Below, one piece after another: positions 5,036 to 7,888 of a DNA stretch of 7,888 nucleotides. Source of the DNA: Deltaproteobacteria bacterium. Lineage in GTDB: Bacteria; Desulfobacterota_B; Binatia; UBA9968. Each line of letters opens with the position of its first letter. Position 1 is the stretch's first letter. Location: assembly GCA_027297485.1 (NCBI GenBank), contig JAPUHZ010000365.1, positions 1-7,888 on the forward strand. The letters are read 5' to 3'. Below the pieces are notes generated by a model. The model was given only the letters and a program-made list of their open reading frames with translations, was not told the DNA's origin and did no database searches. Made by a program: the position numbers and the translations under genes.

Positions 5036-7300
5036 ATGAGTAAGACGCTGACATGGAATGAAAAGCTCGCCGATAAAATGCCACCTGAGTTGGCCCGCGA
5101 AATTGATATTTTTGAGACCCAGATCGAGCTCAGAAAGCAGGGCAAGATTGAGGAAAGGGTCTTTGCTGAGACTCGGCTGCGGCGTGGGGTGTACGGACAG
5201 CGCTACGATAACGGGCAAAGGCACGACGGGACACGAGTCCAAAAACTAAAGTTGCCCTCCGGAGATCTAACCAAAGGGCCTGAAACGGTGTGGGATGCCC
5301 CCGGGATGATGCGGATCAAAATTCCGTTCGGGGGAGTAACTCCGGAGCAAATGGAGGTATTAGCTGACTTGTCGGAGGAGTATGCCGACGGGGTCTCTCA
5401 CGTCACCACGCGCCAGGATATCCAGTTTCACTTCGTTCATATTGACGATACACCATCGCTAATGCGGCGGCTTGCTGCCGTTGGCATCACTACGAGAGAG
5501 GCATGTGGCAACGGGGTCCGTAACGTGACGGCATGCCCAATTGCGGGGGTATGCCGAGATGAGACTTTTGACGTGACTCCTTATGCCAAGGCGTGCTCCA
5601 AGTTCCTGTTGGGCCATCCTGACACCCAGGATTTCGGAAGGAAATTCAAGGTGGCCTTTTCCGGCTGCAAAGAACACGCATGCGCGCTTACCAGCATGCA
5701 CGACATGGGCGCCATTGCCAGGAAAAAGATTGTGAACGGCGAGGAGCGGCGTGGTTTTGAATTCTATGTGGGCGGTGGTCTCGGGGCCGTGCCACACAAG
5801 GCCAAGCTCTTTGACGAATTCCTGCCGCAAGAAGAACTCCTGCCGATGGCGCAAGCTATTTCACGAGTCTTTGCTCGATTGGGCGAAAAGCGTAATCGAG
5901 CGCGGGCACGGATCAAATTTCTAGTCGCGAATAAGGGCATTGATGAATTCCGCAGGATCGTTCTGGAGGAACGCCAAAAGCTGACCCCTGACCCTCGATG
6001 GACAGACTTTCTTTCCAGGGTTAATGAGCGGACGGAAGTGCCGCTCAAACAAGGGGTGGGCTTGAACGGCGCCCAACGTCCAGAGGGATTCGACGCATGG
6101 TATGCCACGAACGTCTATCATCAGAAACAGCTCGGTTATGTTGTAGCCACAGTCACCCTTCCTATGGGGGATATCACGGCAAGCCAAACCCGAGGCCTTG
6201 CAGACATCGTCAGGCGCTTTGTTAAGGACACCGTTCGAACTACGGTGGAGCAGAACCTTGTGTATAGGTGGGTTAGTGAGGCGGATCTGCCCGAGTTCTA
6301 TAGGGCGCTTACTGCGATCGGCCTTGGGGAGGCCAATGCAGGAACGATTGTGGATGTCACCGCCTGCCCGGGGACAGATACCTGCAAGCTGGGCATCGCC
6401 TCCTCGCGAGGACTTGCCAGGGAACTACGCACCCGTTTGAGTGAAAAGAGTCTTCAGCTAGACGTGGCCGTCAAGGATCTGCGGATTAAGGTCAGCGGTT
6501 GCTTCAACTCATGCGGCCAGCACCACATAGCAGATCTTGGCTTTTACGGTATCAGCAGAAATATAAACGGTTATACCGTCCCCCACTTCCAGGTGATGTT
6601 AGGCGGAAAATGGAAAGAGAACGCTGGGGCCTATGGACTTGCAGTTGGGGCGGTCCCCTCCAAACGGATACCGGAAGTGGTCATGCGTGTCACCGAGCGT
6701 TATATCCAGGATCGGCTGAAGAGCGAGAGCTTTCAGGATTTCATCAGCAGGATCGGTAAGAAAGAAGTTAAGGCCATGCTGGAGGATCTCACCAAGATCC
6801 CCTCACACGACGTGGATGCTTCCTATTACAGCGATTGGGGCGACCCGCGAGAGTTTACGCTGACCGACATGGGTGTTGGAGAGTGCGCCGGACAGGTTGT
6901 TTCTCAGGCACAGTTTACCCTCGCAGCGAGTGACCGTGAGCTTTTTGAGGCCCATATCCACATGGACGGCGGGGACTTTAGGAAGGCCGTTCAGGTGGCC
7001 TACGCCTCTATGCTCCACGCCGCACAGGGGCTTATTAAAACAAAAGATCCCAGCATTTCAGAAGATGAAGATGCTATTCTTGCCAACTTTCGCCAGCGCC
7101 TTTGCGACACGAAGCTATTTTACGACAAATACGCTGGCAGTAAATTTGCAGATTTGCTCTTCAAAGCAAACGAATCTCTGAAGGAGAATGGAGAGACGGG
7201 AGCGGATCTGGCGCGTCAGCGAATAGAAGAAGCTCAGCTTTTCATCGACGCCGCCCACAGTTGCTATGGTCGACTCATGGGCGCCGCGACAACCAGGTAA
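5036..7300 (+). CDS. Siroheme-dependent sulfite/nitrite reductase with extra C-terminal helical domain
   Basis: This enzyme performs six-electron reduction of sulfite to sulfide, or nitrite to ammonia, at a coupled siroheme-[4Fe-4S] centre in the cytoplasm. It has the two ferredoxin-like/hemoprotein repeats of the family. The cofactor ligands are Cys444-x5-Cys450 (TACPGTDTC) and Cys489-x3-Cys493 (SGCFNSCGQ). Anion-binding residues equivalent to those of E. coli CysI appear as Arg126 (TTRQ), Arg162 (GVRN), Lys203 and Lys205 (GRKFK). The N-terminal repeat also has CX5C (167, 173) and CX4C (211, 216), absent from CysI. Residues about 595-754 go beyond the usual length: a YYSDWGDP...GVGECAG segment, then a helical region resembling HEPN domains. 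The ATG at 5036 follows GGGAGAG by six bases; an upstream GTG at 5021 is less likely. No NAD(P)H or flavin domain is present, so electrons must come from a separate protein. Sulfite versus nitrite is not decidable here; I lean to sulfite. Confidence 0.93.
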   Translation: MSKTLTWNEKLADKMPPELAREIDIFETQIELRKQGKIEERVFAETRLRRGVYGQRYDNGQRHDGTRVQKLKLPSGDLTKGPETVWDAPGMMRIKIPFGGVTPEQMEVLADLSEEYADGVSHVTTRQDIQFHFVHIDDTPSLMRRLAAVGITTREACGNGVRNVTACPIAGVCRDETFDVTPYAKACSKFLLGHPDTQDFGRKFKVAFSGCKEHACALTSMHDMGAIARKKIVNGEERRGFEFYVGGGLGAVPHKAKLFDEFLPQEELLPMAQAISRVFARLGEKRNRARARIKFLVANKGIDEFRRIVLEERQKLTPDPRWTDFLSRVNERTEVPLKQGVGLNGAQRPEGFDAWYATNVYHQKQLGYVVATVTLPMGDITASQTRGLADIVRRFVKDTVRTTVEQNLVYRWVSEADLPEFYRALTAIGLGEANAGTIVDVTACPGTDTCKLGIASSRGLARELRTRLSEKSLQLDVAVKDLRIKVSGCFNSCGQHHIADLGFYGISRNINGYTVPHFQVMLGGKWKENAGAYGLAVGAVPSKRIPEVVMRVTERYIQDRLKSESFQDFISRIGKKEVKAMLEDLTKIPSHDVDASYYSDWGDPREFTLTDMGVGECAGQVVSQAQFTLAASDRELFEAHIHMDGGDFRKAVQVAYASMLHAAQGLIKTKDPSISEDEDAILANFRQRLCDTKLFYDKYAGSKFADLLFKANESLKENGETGADLARQRIEEAQLFIDAAHSCYGRLMGAATTR

Positions 7301-7315
7301 CGAGTTTTGTTAACG

Positions 7316-7888
7316 ATGGATATCCAGAAGATCAACGTTAAGTTCTTTGTTGCAGATTCCAATGGCGTTTCCCTGACCGCCTTTATCCATATTTTTCATT
7401 CATGGATCCAGGCCTCAGATGGACAATATTGTGATCTGGCAGATTACAGCCATATGGTCGCGGGCCCTGGGATCCTACTTGTGGCTCACGAGGCCAATAT
7501 CGGCATGGACAACTCCGAAAACCGGCTAGGCCTTCTTTACAATCGAAAGCAACCTCTCGAGGGGTCGAATCGTGAAAAACTCCGTTGGATCTTTAGGTCA
7601 GCACTCGAAAATTGCTGCCGGATAGAGGAAGAACCGCCACTTCAGGGGAAGTTTAGATTTCGGGGAGACGAAGCCCTTTTATTAATCAATGATAGGCTTC
7701 TTGCGCCCAATACGGACAAAACCTTTAATGAAATCAAGCCTGATTTGGAAAACTTGGCTGAGACCTTGTTCGGGGGCGCCGAGTTTGTCCTTATTCACAA
7801 CAAAGATCCGAGGGGGCGGTTTAGCGTCCAGATAAAGACGCCTGTTAGCTTCGAAATTAAAACTCTCCTTAAAAATCTTGAAGTTGCT
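7316..7888 (+). CDS. Conserved-looking protein of unknown function, linked to the siroheme reductase (partial)
   Basis: The frame starts at ATG 7316, 15 bases after the reductase stop, and stays open to the window edge: 191 codons without a stop. I cannot name a family from established evidence, though the layout feels like a conserved hypothetical found beside such reductases. The start reads MDIQKINVKFFV. Visible features are HIFHSWIQ (25-32), DLADYSHM (40-47) followed by GPGILLVAHEANIGMD, the segment RLGLLYNRKQPLEG (70-83), adjacent Cys99-Cys100, and FRFRGDEALLLINDRLLAPNT, which looks like a beta strand-turn-strand ending in a conserved-type NDRLLAP. No signal peptide or membrane helix is present. 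No ribosome site is obvious, so it may rely on translational coupling to the reductase. Co-transcription implies a role with it, perhaps assembly, a small-molecule step or protein contact; that is inference. Confidence 0.82.
   Translation, partial: MDIQKINVKFFVADSNGVSLTAFIHIFHSWIQASDGQYCDLADYSHMVAGPGILLVAHEANIGMDNSENRLGLLYNRKQPLEGSNREKLRWIFRSALENCCRIEEEPPLQGKFRFRGDEALLLINDRLLAPNTDKTFNEIKPDLENLAETLFGGAEFVLIHNKDPRGRFSVQIKTPVSFEIKTLLKNLEVA

Noticed and set aside
5459..6187. Several overlapping minus-strand frames inside the reductase gene
   Set aside because: All are mirror frames of a strongly conserved coding sequence with no motif of their own.
1..7888. CRISPR array, insertion sequence, replication origin or toxin-antitoxin pair
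   Set aside because: No regularly spaced repeat series, transposase motif, DnaA-box cluster or paired small genes were seen.

Overview
This is a chromosomal window of a Gram-negative-type bacterium with roughly even base composition. The gene content fits an uncultured environmental lineage such as Nitrospirota, NC10 or the former Deltaproteobacteria: a type II ThrB homoserine kinase, a NuoB of complex I type, and a two-repeat siroheme sulfite/nitrite reductase with an extra C-terminal domain. That placement is an impression from protein style, not a measured result.

Layout, left to right. (1) Positions 1-402 are the edge of an integrated element. The 3' end of a tyrosine recombinase gene reads into the antisense strand of a tRNA-Met (CAT) gene, and the two genes converge at their 3' ends, the usual geometry of an element inserted into a tRNA 3' end. 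Short direct repeats lie between the recombinase active-site codons and the tRNA. (2) Positions 443-1778 hold a PPP-type protein phosphatase on the minus strand and, divergent from it, a small two-helix membrane protein of unknown function. (3) Positions 1813-3471 carry two minus-strand genes. One is a LOG/TIGR00725-type nucleotide-binding protein with its own candidate terminator. The other is thrB, which has a near-consensus sigma-70 promoter and a leader that can fold into two mutually exclusive hairpins. (4) Positions 3502-4236 hold a cold-shock protein with a strong promoter and a 15-bp bidirectional terminator, shared with a convergent CheY-like single-domain response regulator. (5) From 4285 onward the response regulator and a stand-alone nuoB are divergently transcribed from promoters that share one -35 region. 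They are followed by a 754-residue siroheme reductase and, 15 bases later, a conserved-looking protein of unknown function that runs off the window.

The most likely functional unit is the right-hand plus-strand group: NuoB-like Fe-S subunit, siroheme reductase with an extra helical domain, and the unknown protein. The reductase probably makes sulfide from sulfite (assimilation), or ammonia from nitrite. Nothing here identifies its electron donor, which makes the adjacent lone NuoB worth attention. The other genes are housekeeping or regulatory. I see no CRISPR array, insertion sequence or replication origin, and no gene-free stretch above 300 bases. The longest gaps are 2836-3009, 1172-1376 (if the phosphatase starts at the GTG at 1171), 4237-4366 and 4913-5035; they hold the promoters and hairpins listed, or nothing I can recognise.
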